Source: Asaia bogorensis
GTDB taxonomy: Bacteria; Pseudomonadota; Alphaproteobacteria; Acetobacterales; Acetobacteraceae
Assembly: GCA_945871455.1 (NCBI GenBank)
Contig: CAMBXJ010000007.1
Span: 1-26,203, forward strand
DNA length: 26,203 nt
Reading direction: 5' to 3'
Below are positions 7,500-16,088 of the stretch, piece by piece. A model generated the notes under the pieces. That model made no database searches. It was not told the origin of the DNA and saw only the letters and a program-made list of their open reading frames with translations. Numbering within the stretch: the stretch's first letter is position 1; the number at the start of each line of letters is the position of its first letter. Position numbers and translations under genes: made by a program.

Positions 7500-10400
7500 T
7501 CAGAACAGCCCGAATATTTCTCGCAGGAACCCGGGTGTCAGCGCGCTCAACGGGTTCACGAACACATCCGGGTCCTGGATCGGGCCACGCAACGTGTAGC
7601 GCGCGGCGAAGACTCCGCCGCCGGTTTCGGGGCTGAACAATTTGCCGACGAGCGGAATATTGCCAAGCAGCGAGTTAAAGAAATACGCCGGCACGATCGT
7701 GCCTTCCACATCCATCCTTTCGCCGCCCAGATCCAACCGTCCCTTCGCGGTCAGGCCCAACGATGCGCTGAACGCGCGGGCGTCGTTCAGTTGCAGGGTT
7801 TGATCATGCAGGGAAAACGGGGCCACGAGCTTGGAAAAACCGATCCCCGGTCCGCGCAGCACATCCAATAGCCCGTACAATGTCATCGACTGCAGCAGCT
7901 TGCCCAGCCCGACCGAGCCGCGGACGCGAAAATCCTCGATATTGGCCGATCCGACCAACGGATTGCCTCGCTTTGTGTCGTCGAACCTGCCGGACAATGT
8001 CAGCCGCCCGGCTTCCAGCGTCTTGACCGCATCCAGACCCTGCAGCAGGGAACCGGCATCCACGGTGGTCGCCGCCACATGGCGGATACCGCCGGACATC
8101 CCGATATCGAACGTGAAAGGCATATTGAGCCCGGTCAGGCCGGTGATCCCCGCCGAACGATAGATCCGCCCATCGTTGTTGGCCCGCGCCACGACGGACG
8201 ATGCGGCCTTGCCGCCCGCCAGCAGCACACGATCGAAGCGGGCGTTGATCGTCCAGGCGGGGTCGGGCGGCGGGTCCGGGGCGTTCCGGTCAATCGACGC
8301 GGTCTTCGCGGACAGTTTTGCGGCCAGGTCCAGCGTGCCGCCGGTGACCTCGATCGCGATCGGGCCGGCGGGTGGCAGACGGACGCGGCCCTGCGCGTCG
8401 GTGCGGCCCAGGACGGCACGTTCCAGGTGGACGAGCGACATCTTGCCATCGACCGTGTCGACCGTGGCGCGCAAGGACAGACCGGTACCTTCCACCTGGA
8501 TACGGTCGATCCCTTTCAGCCGGCCTTTGGAAACCAGCACCCGGCCTGTCCCCTTGGCTGGCACACCGGCCGGTTTCGTCCAGCCAATCGGTGTCACGGC
8601 AAGAACGACCGGCGTCAGATCCGCCTCAACGGCGATTTCAGATTCGCCGTTGCGTCGCTCGGTCAGGGTCGCGGTACCGGGGATCTCGCCGGCGAGCACA
8701 TTGGCCGGGTCCAGCCCGGCGGCCAGCAACTGCCGCGGAGTCGGCCGGCCGGTCACCACCATGCGGCGCACCACCTGGGTGGGTGGGCCGGGGCGAAAAT
8801 CCATCGTGCCATCGACCTGCACCGGAATGCCCGCCAGCAGCGTCTTGCCCTTGACGGTCAGCCCGTCATCGGTGACGCCCATCTCGAAATTGCCCTGGTC
8901 GATATCGCGGTCGGCCACCAGTCCCGCGAGGCGGACCTGCGTCAGGCGGACGGTGGCGCGGGTCACCACCTCATCGTCGCGCACATTGCTCTCCAGCGGC
9001 ACCACCACCGAAATTGTTGCGTTGACGTCGCCGGCCGGGTCCCGCAGGTCGACCGGATTCTTGTCCAGGATGCGCAGCCGGGGCTCCCGCAGCAGCCCGA
9101 TTGCATTGGCGAGCGAGCCGTTGGCGTCCCCCTGGATCGTCGCGATCTGGTCGCGCTGCGCCAGGCCGGTGATGCGGACCTTGCCGGATCGCACGGTCAG
9201 ATAGCCGTTGCCCTTGGCGCCGGCCTTCTGGCGCGCGCCACCGACCGTGATTTCCAAGGTGTCCGCATCCAGAACCCGCAGGCGCGCCTGGCCGCGATCC
9301 AGAGGGGGGACCGGGCGCAGCCAATGAACGGTCAGGTCGTCTCCATCCAGGGCGCCGGTGATGCGGGTGACAACCGTATCCCCAGATGCCTCGTCCACCT
9401 GCAACCCGATGTCGATCTGTCCGTTCCGTGCCATACCGGTGGTCACGTTTTCCAGAAGCCACGGCCGAGCGTTGGGTGCGAGGTCGGGGGGCCATAGGAT
9501 GGAGAGGTCGGTGAAGGCCAACTGGTCCAGGGCGACGGACAGCGCGGCTTCGATCCTGCCATCGTTGCGGGCGGCGGTGCCGGACACCTTCAGCAGGGTT
9601 GTCTGTGCCGCGGGGCGCGGCTGGATCCGAAATTCGGCGGTTTCGATGGTCGCTTGCCGATCGGATGCGGCGACGACCACGGTCGCCTCCACGAGCTTGG
9701 CGGTCCCGTCCCCCAGGGTCAATTTTCCGGTGCCGATCCGCGCGGTTATGCGGGTTTGGGTCGGCTCCAGTCCCATACCCAGATGCAGCTCCGCCCGCAG
9801 GCCGACCGGGGCATCGACGTGGCTGAGGAAAGCGAGTTTCGGCACGATCCTGGCCAGGGATGCGGGGGCAATCGGGGTCAGCGTGGCGTCAACGCGGGTG
9901 TGTTCCCCCCCGGCTTCGAGCACCGCATTCGCCGACAGAGTGGCCACCTCTGCACCGAGCGCCAGGGTCATGGTGCCAACCCCGGCCACGCCACCATTGG
10001 GGTTACGGGTCAGGGCAATGTTGGCATCCGGGGCATGCCAGGTCGCGGCCAACTGACGATCGACGATGGTCAGATCGGCGCCGTCTATCACCAAGCGGCG
10101 CATCTGACTGAACAGACCGCGCCGATCGTTCGCATCGCCGGACGCGGGCCGGGCAAATTCCGCCAGAAGGGTCTTGAGCGTCGGTCCTTCGGTTGCGTCA
10201 GCCGACGGGTCGCCAACCGCGGGCGCACCAACCGGGGGGGGCGCGGTCGGGGGCGCGTCCGTCATTTCGTTCAGACTGCCGATGTCCAGACTGAACGCGC
10301 CGTTCATCCCACGAATGATCCGCAGCTTCGGACCGATCATTTCCAGGGATCGGGGCACCAGCCGTCCCTGCAACAGGGCGATAAACGACACGGTCAGGTG

Positions 10401-10733
10401 CGCACTGGGAATATCGAGCAGGCGGTGGTCCGCGCGATCGGATACCACGACGTTCGACAGGCGCAGTTCCAGCGGATTGCCGACACCATGGCGGAATCCC
10501 TCCCAGCCGAGTTGGGCGCCACCGATGGCCATCCGGGTTGGTCCGTCGCTCTCGTTGACCAAGGCTTCCATGCGGGCGGCCACCCAACCGACATCGATCG
10601 GGCCCATGGACAGGCGCCAGGCCAGGCCGACCGCCAGGATTGCCACCACCACGACCAATGTCAGCGCGACAGTGGTCAGCCGATGGAGCAGCCTGCCAAC
10701 GGTCATCACCGCTTGACCCCGCAACCACCTCAT
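7500..10733 (-). CDS. AsmA/YhdP-like large inner-membrane-anchored protein
   Basis: This 1077-residue protein has one N-terminal membrane anchor (about residues 15-40, TVALTLVVVVAILAVGLAW) and a long periplasmic region of repeating beta-rich segments. The N-terminal part (ISAHL-type IPSAHLTVSFIALLQGRLVPRSLEMIGPKLRIIR) and the C-terminal part (FNSLLGNIPLVGKLFSPETGGGVFAARYTLRGPIQDPDVFVNPLSALTPGFLREIF) match the DUF3971/AsmA_2 pattern of alphaproteobacterial YhdP-like proteins. In enterobacteria such proteins (YhdP, TamB, YdbH) bridge the periplasm and move phospholipids to the outer membrane; the same role here is inferred. The start at 10733 has no clear ribosome site, and an internal ATG at codon 10 (10706) is an alternative. 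It is transcribed away from glnE with only 17 bases between the two starts. Confidence 0.85.
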   Translation of the reverse strand: MRWLRGQAVMTVGRLLHRLTTVALTLVVVVAILAVGLAWRLSMGPIDVGWVAARMEALVNESDGPTRMAIGGAQLGWEGFRHGVGNPLELRLSNVVVSDRADHRLLDIPSAHLTVSFIALLQGRLVPRSLEMIGPKLRIIRGMNGAFSLDIGSLNEMTDAPPTAPPPVGAPAVGDPSADATEGPTLKTLLAEFARPASGDANDRRGLFSQMRRLVIDGADLTIVDRQLAATWHAPDANIALTRNPNGGVAGVGTMTLALGAEVATLSANAVLEAGGEHTRVDATLTPIAPASLARIVPKLAFLSHVDAPVGLRAELHLGMGLEPTQTRITARIGTGKLTLGDGTAKLVEATVVVAASDRQATIETAEFRIQPRPAAQTTLLKVSGTAARNDGRIEAALSVALDQLAFTDLSILWPPDLAPNARPWLLENVTTGMARNGQIDIGLQVDEASGDTVVTRITGALDGDDLTVHWLRPVPPLDRGQARLRVLDADTLEITVGGARQKAGAKGNGYLTVRSGKVRITGLAQRDQIATIQGDANGSLANAIGLLREPRLRILDKNPVDLRDPAGDVNATISVVVPLESNVRDDEVVTRATVRLTQVRLAGLVADRDIDQGNFEMGVTDDGLTVKGKTLLAGIPVQVDGTMDFRPGPPTQVVRRMVVTGRPTPRQLLAAGLDPANVLAGEIPGTATLTERRNGESEIAVEADLTPVVLAVTPIGWTKPAGVPAKGTGRVLVSKGRLKGIDRIQVEGTGLSLRATVDTVDGKMSLVHLERAVLGRTDAQGRVRLPPAGPIAIEVTGGTLDLAAKLSAKTASIDRNAPDPPPDPAWTINARFDRVLLAGGKAASSVVARANNDGRIYRSAGITGLTGLNMPFTFDIGMSGGIRHVAATTVDAGSLLQGLDAVKTLEAGRLTLSGRFDDTKRGNPLVGSANIEDFRVRGSVGLGKLLQSMTLYGLLDVLRGPGIGFSKLVAPFSLHDQTLQLNDARAFSASLGLTAKGRLDLGGERMDVEGTIVPAYFFNSLLGNIPLVGKLFSPETGGGVFAARYTLRGPIQDPDVFVNPLSALTPGFLREIFGLF

Positions 10734-10750
10734 GGCCAGCCTGCCGCATC

Positions 10751-13711
10751 ATGAAGAACCTGGCCTTCTCTCTGCCCGAAATCTGGCCCGCGCCCCACGA
10801 TCCCGCTGCCGCCGACCGGCTGGTGGAGCGTTTCGCCGATCTGGGCCGCACCGAAGCCCGTCTCGCGACGCGTCCGGCCGCCTTGGCCCTGTTGCGATGC
10901 CTCGGCGGCAACAGCCCTTATCTGTCCGATCTGGCGATCCGCGAATCCGCGTCTCTGCGCCGTCTGATCGCGGAAGGACCGGATGGCGTGCTGCATGCGG
11001 AAATGGAACGGCTCGCGGCCACGCCGCCCGCCCAGCCGCGCGATCGGATCGCCGCGTCGCTGCGCCGAACCAAGCGCGTTGTCGCGTTGGCAACGGCGGT
11101 CGCCGATATCGGCAATCTGTGGCCATTGGAAACGGTCACGGCGGCCTTGTCCGGCCTGGCCGAGGCGACCTTGTCCCTGGCCGTCGCCCATCTTCTGCGA
11201 TCGGCTCATGACGCGGGAGAACTCTGCCTTCCGGACGGCGCCGATCCCGCCCGCGGCGGTGGGTTCACCGTGCTGGGCATGGGCAAACTGGGTGCGCGCG
11301 AGCTGAATTATTCGTCTGATGTCGACCTCGTGCTGCTGTACGATTCCGCCGCGCCGATTTATACCGAGCGGACGGCCGGTGACGCCATGGGTGGTTTCAT
11401 GTCCCGGGTTGCGCGGGGTCTGGTGTCGCTGATGGAAGCCCGGGACGCCGACGGGTATGTGTTCCGCACCGACCTGCGCCTGCGCCCCGATCCCGCCGCG
11501 ACCCCACCCGCAATCTCCCTGACGGCGGCGATCACCTATTACGAAAGCATGGGCCAGAACTGGGAACGCGCGGCCATGATCAAGGCCCGCCCGGTGGCCG
11601 GCGATCTTGCGGTGGGCACGGAGTTCCTGGAGGCGATCCGGCCGTTTGTCTGGCGTCGTGGCCTGGATTTCGCGGCCGTCGCCGATATCCATGCGATGAA
11701 GCGGCGGATCGACCAGCACAAGGGCACCGCCCTGAACGGGTCCGACGACCCCGTCGCCCGGATCGCCGGGCACAACGTCAAGTTGGGCGAGGGGGGGATT
11801 CGGGAAATCGAATTTCTGGTGCAGACCTTGCAACTCGTTTGGGGTGGGCGCGATCCGGTGTTGCGCGACCCGACGACCCTGGGCGCGTTGCGGTTGTTGG
11901 TGCGGGCCGGTCACGTGCCGCGCAATGTCGCCGCGGAGTTGGAAACCGCCTACCGCTTCCTGCGTCAGGTCGAGCATCGATTGCAGATGGTGGCCGACCG
12001 CCAGACGCACGAACTGCCGGTGAAACCGACCGATCTGGCGCGGATCGCGACCTTCATGGGGTATGCCGATCCCCCCGCCTTCGCCCACGCGCTGCTGGAC
12101 CAGCTCGCCAATGTGCGGCTTCGGTATGCGGAAGTGTTCGAACTGGTGCCGGACCTGCCGGACGGCATGCCAACCGGCCCCGAACTGGATTTTCGCGGGG
12201 ACGGTCCGGCGCCGAATACCACCCTGGCGGCACTGCGCGGGCTGGGATTCGGGGCGCCCGAGCGGATCGTCACCGCCATTCGCGGCTGGCAGGCGGGGCA
12301 TGTCCGCGCCCTGCGATCCATGCGCGCCCGCGATCTGATGGCGACCATGCTACCCTCCATTCTCGCCCGTCTCGGCGCTCAGGCGCATCCGGACGAGACG
12401 TTCAACCGCTTCGACCGGTTCCTGGCGGCGCAGCCCGCCGGCGTGCAGTTGCTGTCCCTGTTTCAGCGCAACCCCTCCCTGCTGGAACGCATCGCCGCGG
12501 TTCTGGGTGCCGCGCCCACCCTGGCTGAGTACCTGGCGCGCCATCCCAGCGCCCTGGAAGGCCTGCTGACCCAGGAGGAGGAGATCCCGCCGCCCCGGCG
12601 TCTGCGAGCCCAACTGGGTGACGCCAAGCAGTTGGAAGACGTGATCGAAACGATCCGCCGGACCGTGAAAGAAGCGGATTTCTTCGTTTCCGTGGGAACG
12701 ATGGAAGGCTGGCTGGACACCGACGGCGCCGCCGAACGACGCACCGCGATGGCCGAGGCGGCGCTGGCGGCGCTGCTGCAACCGGTGATGAAGGATTTCG
12801 CCACACGGTTCGGCCGGGTGCGGGGCGGCGGCATGGTGGTGGTGGCGTTGGGAAAGGCCGGCGGACGGGAGATGATGGCCGGGTCCGATCTCGATCTGAT
12901 GCTGATTTACGACCACCCGGATGACGTCACGGAAAGCCGGGGTGGCGCCCGCAACATGCCGGCGAGCCAATGGTTCGTTCGCGCCGCGCATGCCTATGTG
13001 GCCGCGGTGACCGCCCCGGGCGTGGAGGGGCAACTCTATGCCGTCGATATGCGGCTGCGCCCGTCCGGCAACAAGGGGCCGGTCGCCGTGTCGTTGGCCG
13101 GGTTCCGCCGCTACCATGCCGAAGACGCCTGGACGTGGGAGCGAATGGCGCTGACCCGGGCGCGCGTGGTGGCGGGACCGGTGGCGCTGCGGCGCAAGGT
13201 GGAAGCCGCGATCGCCGAAGCCATTGGCGGCGCCGGAGACCCCGCGCAGGTCCGCGCCGACGCGGCCTCCATGCGGGCTCGGATGCTGCGGGAGCTGCCT
13301 TCCGATGGTCCGTGGGATGTGAAGCAGCGGCCCGGAGGCCAGGTCGAGGTGGAGTTCGTGGCCCAGGCGCTGCAACTGATCCATGGCCGCGACTATCCCG
13401 GCGTGTGCGCCCCCACGGCGCGGGTGGCGCTGCGACGCCTGGCCGAGGCCGGCGTGCTGCCGGTCGAGGACGCCAATCTGTTGATCCAGGCCGATTGCGT
13501 CTGGCGCACGGTGCAGGGGATGCTGCGCATCACCGTCGGGCGGGACGGGACAGCGGACCTGCCGGACATCACCGCGTCCCTGCTGCTGCGCGCCTGTTCG
13601 GCGGCCGGCGCGGACGCGGTTGACTTGGCGGGCCTGCGCGTCACCCTTGACGCCATGGCGAAACAGGTGCGCGCGATCTTCGTGCGTCATATCGGGGAGA
13701 TCGGGACATGA
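10751..13711 (+). CDS. glnE: Bifunctional glutamine synthetase adenylyltransferase/deadenylyltransferase
   Basis: This 986-residue enzyme adds AMP to, and removes it from, glutamine synthetase in response to PII, controlling nitrogen assimilation. It carries two nucleotidyltransferase domains. The N-terminal (deadenylylating) one has GMGKLGARELNYSSDVDLVLLYD at about residue 175, and the C-terminal (adenylylating) one has VALGKAGGREMMAGSDLDLMLIYD at about residue 696. Each is followed by its helical GlnD/PII-type accessory segment (EGGIREIEFLVQTLQL and PGGQVEVEFVAQALQL). The length matches the family. The ATG at 10751 (MKNLAFSLPEIW) is chosen because the open frame upstream runs into the divergent AsmA-like gene and lacks family character; no clear ribosome site precedes it. 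The stop overlaps the bcp start by 4 bases (ATGA). Confidence 0.96.
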   Translation: MKNLAFSLPEIWPAPHDPAAADRLVERFADLGRTEARLATRPAALALLRCLGGNSPYLSDLAIRESASLRRLIAEGPDGVLHAEMERLAATPPAQPRDRIAASLRRTKRVVALATAVADIGNLWPLETVTAALSGLAEATLSLAVAHLLRSAHDAGELCLPDGADPARGGGFTVLGMGKLGARELNYSSDVDLVLLYDSAAPIYTERTAGDAMGGFMSRVARGLVSLMEARDADGYVFRTDLRLRPDPAATPPAISLTAAITYYESMGQNWERAAMIKARPVAGDLAVGTEFLEAIRPFVWRRGLDFAAVADIHAMKRRIDQHKGTALNGSDDPVARIAGHNVKLGEGGIREIEFLVQTLQLVWGGRDPVLRDPTTLGALRLLVRAGHVPRNVAAELETAYRFLRQVEHRLQMVADRQTHELPVKPTDLARIATFMGYADPPAFAHALLDQLANVRLRYAEVFELVPDLPDGMPTGPELDFRGDGPAPNTTLAALRGLGFGAPERIVTAIRGWQAGHVRALRSMRARDLMATMLPSILARLGAQAHPDETFNRFDRFLAAQPAGVQLLSLFQRNPSLLERIAAVLGAAPTLAEYLARHPSALEGLLTQEEEIPPPRRLRAQLGDAKQLEDVIETIRRTVKEADFFVSVGTMEGWLDTDGAAERRTAMAEAALAALLQPVMKDFATRFGRVRGGGMVVVALGKAGGREMMAGSDLDLMLIYDHPDDVTESRGGARNMPASQWFVRAAHAYVAAVTAPGVEGQLYAVDMRLRPSGNKGPVAVSLAGFRRYHAEDAWTWERMALTRARVVAGPVALRRKVEAAIAEAIGGAGDPAQVRADAASMRARMLRELPSDGPWDVKQRPGGQVEVEFVAQALQLIHGRDYPGVCAPTARVALRRLAEAGVLPVEDANLLIQADCVWRTVQGMLRITVGRDGTADLPDITASLLLRACSAAGADAVDLAGLRVTLDAMAKQVRAIFVRHIGEIGT

Positions 13712-14172
13712 GTGTTGCGGAAGGGGATCAGGCTCCGGACTTTGAGATGCCGGCCAGCGGCGGACGGACGGTCAGTTCCGCGGCGCTGCGGGGCAAGCCC
13801 TACGTGCTGTATTTCTACCCCAAGGCCAACACACCAGGTTGCACCACCCAGGCCTGCGGCTTCCAGGAAGCGTTGCCGCAACTGGGTGGGATCGGCCTGG
13901 ACGTGATCGGCGTGTCGCCGGACAAGATCAAGCCGATCGAGAATTTCGCCGCGAAGTATTCCCTGACCTTCCCGCTGGCATCCGACGAATCCCACGCGGT
14001 GGCGGACAAATACGGCACATGGGTCGAGAAATCGATGTACGGCCGCAAGTATATGGGCATGGAACGCAGCACGTTCCTGGTCGGCGCCGATGGCAAGATC
14101 GCCAAGATGTGGCGCAAGGTCAGCGTCAAGGGTCATGCGGCGGATGTGCTGAAGGCGGCACAGGCGCTATAG
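13708..14172 (+). CDS. bcp: Thioredoxin-dependent peroxiredoxin, Bcp/PrxQ family
   Basis: A 154-residue cytosolic thiol peroxidase that reduces hydrogen peroxide and alkyl hydroperoxides using thioredoxin. The peroxidatic Cys45 sits in the motif NTPGCTTQAC, with the resolving Cys50 five residues later, the spacing of atypical 2-Cys Bcp/PrxQ enzymes. The AP-DF start (GDQAPDFEMPASGG), VLYFYPKANTPGC and ERSTFLVGADGKI segments are all standard. Its ATG overlaps the glnE stop by 4 bases, so the two are probably translated together, an arrangement that may tie antioxidant supply to glnE expression only by transcription. No separate promoter was seen. Confidence 0.95.
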   Translation: MSVAEGDQAPDFEMPASGGRTVSSAALRGKPYVLYFYPKANTPGCTTQACGFQEALPQLGGIGLDVIGVSPDKIKPIENFAAKYSLTFPLASDESHAVADKYGTWVEKSMYGRKYMGMERSTFLVGADGKIAKMWRKVSVKGHAADVLKAAQAL

Positions 14173-14285
14173 TGGTTTGGGTGACGCCGGGCGGGCAACG
14201 ATGACATCGATCAACGAACAGGCCAGTCAGCAACAAATCCGGCAGGCAGGCGTCGAACCGCAATAATCCAATGGGAGAAACGTCC

Positions 14286-14825
14286 ATGCGTATAATTCTC
14301 GCCCTTGCCACGATCGGTGCCACGCTTCTGACTGCCCCGCTCGCTCTCGCCCAGGCACCGGCTACCCCAGCCGCCCCGGCGCCCATCCCGGACGCCATGC
14401 CCTTCGACATTCCCTACGGCGCGCCCATCACCCTGGACCAGGCGCACAAGGCCATCGGCGCCGCGGCGGATGACGCAAAGAAGCGCAACTGGAAGATGGC
14501 GATCACAGTGGTCGATCCCTCGGGCAACCTGATCGCGCATGCGACGCTGGATAACACCCAGTACGCGTCCATCCCCATCGCCCAGTCGAAGGCGCGCACC
14601 GCCGCCATGCTGCGCCGGTCGACCCTCCTCATCGCCAACGCGGTCAACAGCGGTTCCCCCGCGACCCTCAGCCTGCTCGGCCTGTTCGACGGCGCGGCGT
14701 CCGAGGGCGGATTGCCGATCGTCGTCGACGGCAAGTTGATCGGTGCGATCGGGGTCAGCGGTGGCACCGGCGGGCAGGACGGCGTGATCGCCAAAACGGG
14801 CACGGACGCGCTGGTTGCAAAATAG
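14286..14825 (+). CDS. Secreted GlcG/HbpS-family (DUF336) heme-binding-like protein
   Basis: A 179-residue protein with a clear signal peptide (MRIILALATIGATLLTAPLALAQA, cleavage likely after AQA) and one GlcG/HbpS domain at about residues 45-178. Typical signatures are LDQAHKAIGAAADDAKKRNW, MAITVVDPSGNLIAHATLDN and LIGAIGVSGGTGGQDGVIA. Family members include GlcG of the glycolate locus and the heme-responsive HbpS of Streptomyces; a cofactor-binding periplasmic role is likely, but the ligand is unknown. The start at 14286 is chosen over an in-frame ATG 15 bases upstream, because GGGAGAA lies at the proper distance and the signal peptide begins there. It stands alone, 113 bases after bcp. Confidence 0.88.
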   Translation: MRIILALATIGATLLTAPLALAQAPATPAAPAPIPDAMPFDIPYGAPITLDQAHKAIGAAADDAKKRNWKMAITVVDPSGNLIAHATLDNTQYASIPIAQSKARTAAMLRRSTLLIANAVNSGSPATLSLLGLFDGAASEGGLPIVVDGKLIGAIGVSGGTGGQDGVIAKTGTDALVAK

Positions 14826-14928
14826 GTTCGGCCCCGTCGTTCCGCCATTCCGTCATTGCCAGACTGAATAAGGCAACCCACGCAACAGCCAAACACACAA
14901 CTATTCCAATGGCCGGTGCTGATGCAGG

Positions 14929-14949
14929 TGCCCGGGTCAAGCCCGGGCA
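14929..14949. repeat. CCCGGG-type palindromic intergenic repeat core
   Basis: A perfect 8-bp inverted repeat, TGCCCGGG-TCAAG-CCCGGGCA, in the noncoding space between the glcG-like gene and the kinase gene. The CCCGGGTCAAGCCCGGGCA form is familiar as a dispersed intergenic repeat in many alphaproteobacterial genomes (recalled, not searched). It could also act as an end-of-transcript hairpin for the upstream gene. The rest of 14826-15071 shows no gene. Confidence 0.55.
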
Positions 14950-15032
14950 TCACGATGAGGATCTGGCGTTCGGCCACAATGAGAATTGCTGCCAACACCC
15001 GCCCACCATCGCGCTCCCCCCCCAATCCACGC

Positions 15033-15038
15033 TACAAT
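15033..15038 (+). promoter_or_regulatory. Possible -10 element of the kinase gene
   Basis: TACAAT, one mismatch from the sigma-70 -10 consensus, lies 33 bases before the kinase ATG. No convincing -35 box sits 16-18 bases upstream, so this is tentative. Confidence 0.3.
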
Positions 15039-15071
15039 CCGCCCCTTCACACCCCCCGGGAAGGACGTCGG

Positions 15072-15971
15072 ATGATCGGCATCGATTGGGGCACCACCAG
15101 TTTTCGCGCGTTCCGCATGGCCCGGGACGGCACGATCCGCGACCGGCGCACCAGCCAGCGCGGCATCATGAACGTCCCCGACGCCCGCTTCGGCGACACG
15201 CTGCGGGAAGAAATCGGCCCCTGGCTCGCCGCCGGGGAGGCGCATGTGCTGCTGTCCGGCATGATCGGCAGCCGTCAGGGCTGGGTGGAGGCGCCATACC
15301 TCCCCTGCCCCGCCGGCCTGCCCGACCTCGCCGCCGCCCTGATCGACATCCCGTTCGACTGGGCCAGGGTCAAGCTGGTCCCCGGCCTGTCCGGCACCGA
15401 TCCGTCCGGCGTCCCCGAACTCATGCGCGGCGAAGAAGCCCAGGTACTCGGCGTTCCGTCCCTGATCCGATCCGGCGGCCTGGCCTGCCTGCCCGGCACA
15501 CATTCCAAATGGGTGACCGTCGAGGGCGGCCGCATCACCGGCTTCACCACCCACATGACCGGCGAGGTCTTCGCCGCCCTGCGCGGCCACACCATCCTGG
15601 GCCGCATGATGCGCGACGGCCCCCCTGGGACGCCCGTGGGTGGGGCGCCGTTCGAAGCCGGACTTCGCCGCTCCGCCAATCCGGGCGGGTTGCTGCACCA
15701 TCTGTTCGGCGTGCGATCCCGCGGGTTGTCCGGGGAACTGATCGACACGGACGCGCCCGCCTATCTCTCCGGCCTTCTCATCGGCCACGAAATCCGTGCG
15801 GCCCTGGCCCGAACCGGCGGAAACGTGGCGGTGCAGGTCATCGGCGAACCAGGCCTGACCGAGCTTTATGCGACAGCGATCGCGGCCTGTGGTGGATTCG
15901 CGGAACGCCATGATGGGCAAGCCGCGGCGTTTGGTCTGGCCCGGATCGCCAGCCTCACTGTCTGGGACTGA
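15072..15971 (+). CDS. dgoK: 2-dehydro-3-deoxygalactonokinase
   Basis: A 299-residue cytosolic kinase that phosphorylates 2-keto-3-deoxygalactonate in the De Ley-Doudoroff galactose/galactonate pathway. The N-terminal phosphate-binding segment is MIGIDWGTTSFRAFRM. LLSGMIGSRQGWVEAPYLPCPAG, CLPGTHSKWVTVEGGRITGFTTHMTGEVFAAL and the C-terminal VIGEPGLTELYATAIAACGG segments are characteristic of DgoK. The length is close to that of E. coli DgoK. ATG 15072 is chosen because AAGGA lies 7 bases upstream and the conserved sequence starts there; in-frame starts further left have no family likeness. The usual partner aldolase (DgoA) and dehydratase are not adjacent, so they must be elsewhere if the pathway is complete. 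Confidence 0.92.
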   Translation: MIGIDWGTTSFRAFRMARDGTIRDRRTSQRGIMNVPDARFGDTLREEIGPWLAAGEAHVLLSGMIGSRQGWVEAPYLPCPAGLPDLAAALIDIPFDWARVKLVPGLSGTDPSGVPELMRGEEAQVLGVPSLIRSGGLACLPGTHSKWVTVEGGRITGFTTHMTGEVFAALRGHTILGRMMRDGPPGTPVGGAPFEAGLRRSANPGGLLHHLFGVRSRGLSGELIDTDAPAYLSGLLIGHEIRAALARTGGNVAVQVIGEPGLTELYATAIAACGGFAERHDGQAAAFGLARIASLTVWD

Positions 15972-16008
15972 CCGGACTCCGCGCCGAACCCCCACCGCCC
16001 GGTTCGCG

Positions 16009-16037
16009 TTGAGGACATCGCCGGCACGCCCTACTGT
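16009..16037 (+). promoter_or_regulatory. Candidate sigma-70 promoter of the allantoinase gene
   Basis: TTGAGG (16009-16014) and TACTGT (16032-16037) are separated by 17 bases, the preferred spacing, in the gap after the kinase gene. It ends 51 bases before the allantoinase ATG, so it could drive puuE and the genes behind it. Unverified. Confidence 0.4.
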
Positions 16038-16088
16038 GGCCGGCGCACGGGACCGGATGCGCGTGCAACCGACACAGGAGGGATTGCG

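Noticed and set aside
8079..9497. A 472-codon plus-strand open frame inside the AsmA-like gene
   Set aside because: Shadow of the opposite coding frame with no recognisable domain and no ribosome site.
14271..14285. Upstream ATG at 14271 as the start of the GlcG-like protein
   Set aside because: It would place the ribosome site inside the coding sequence and add five residues before a well-formed signal peptide.
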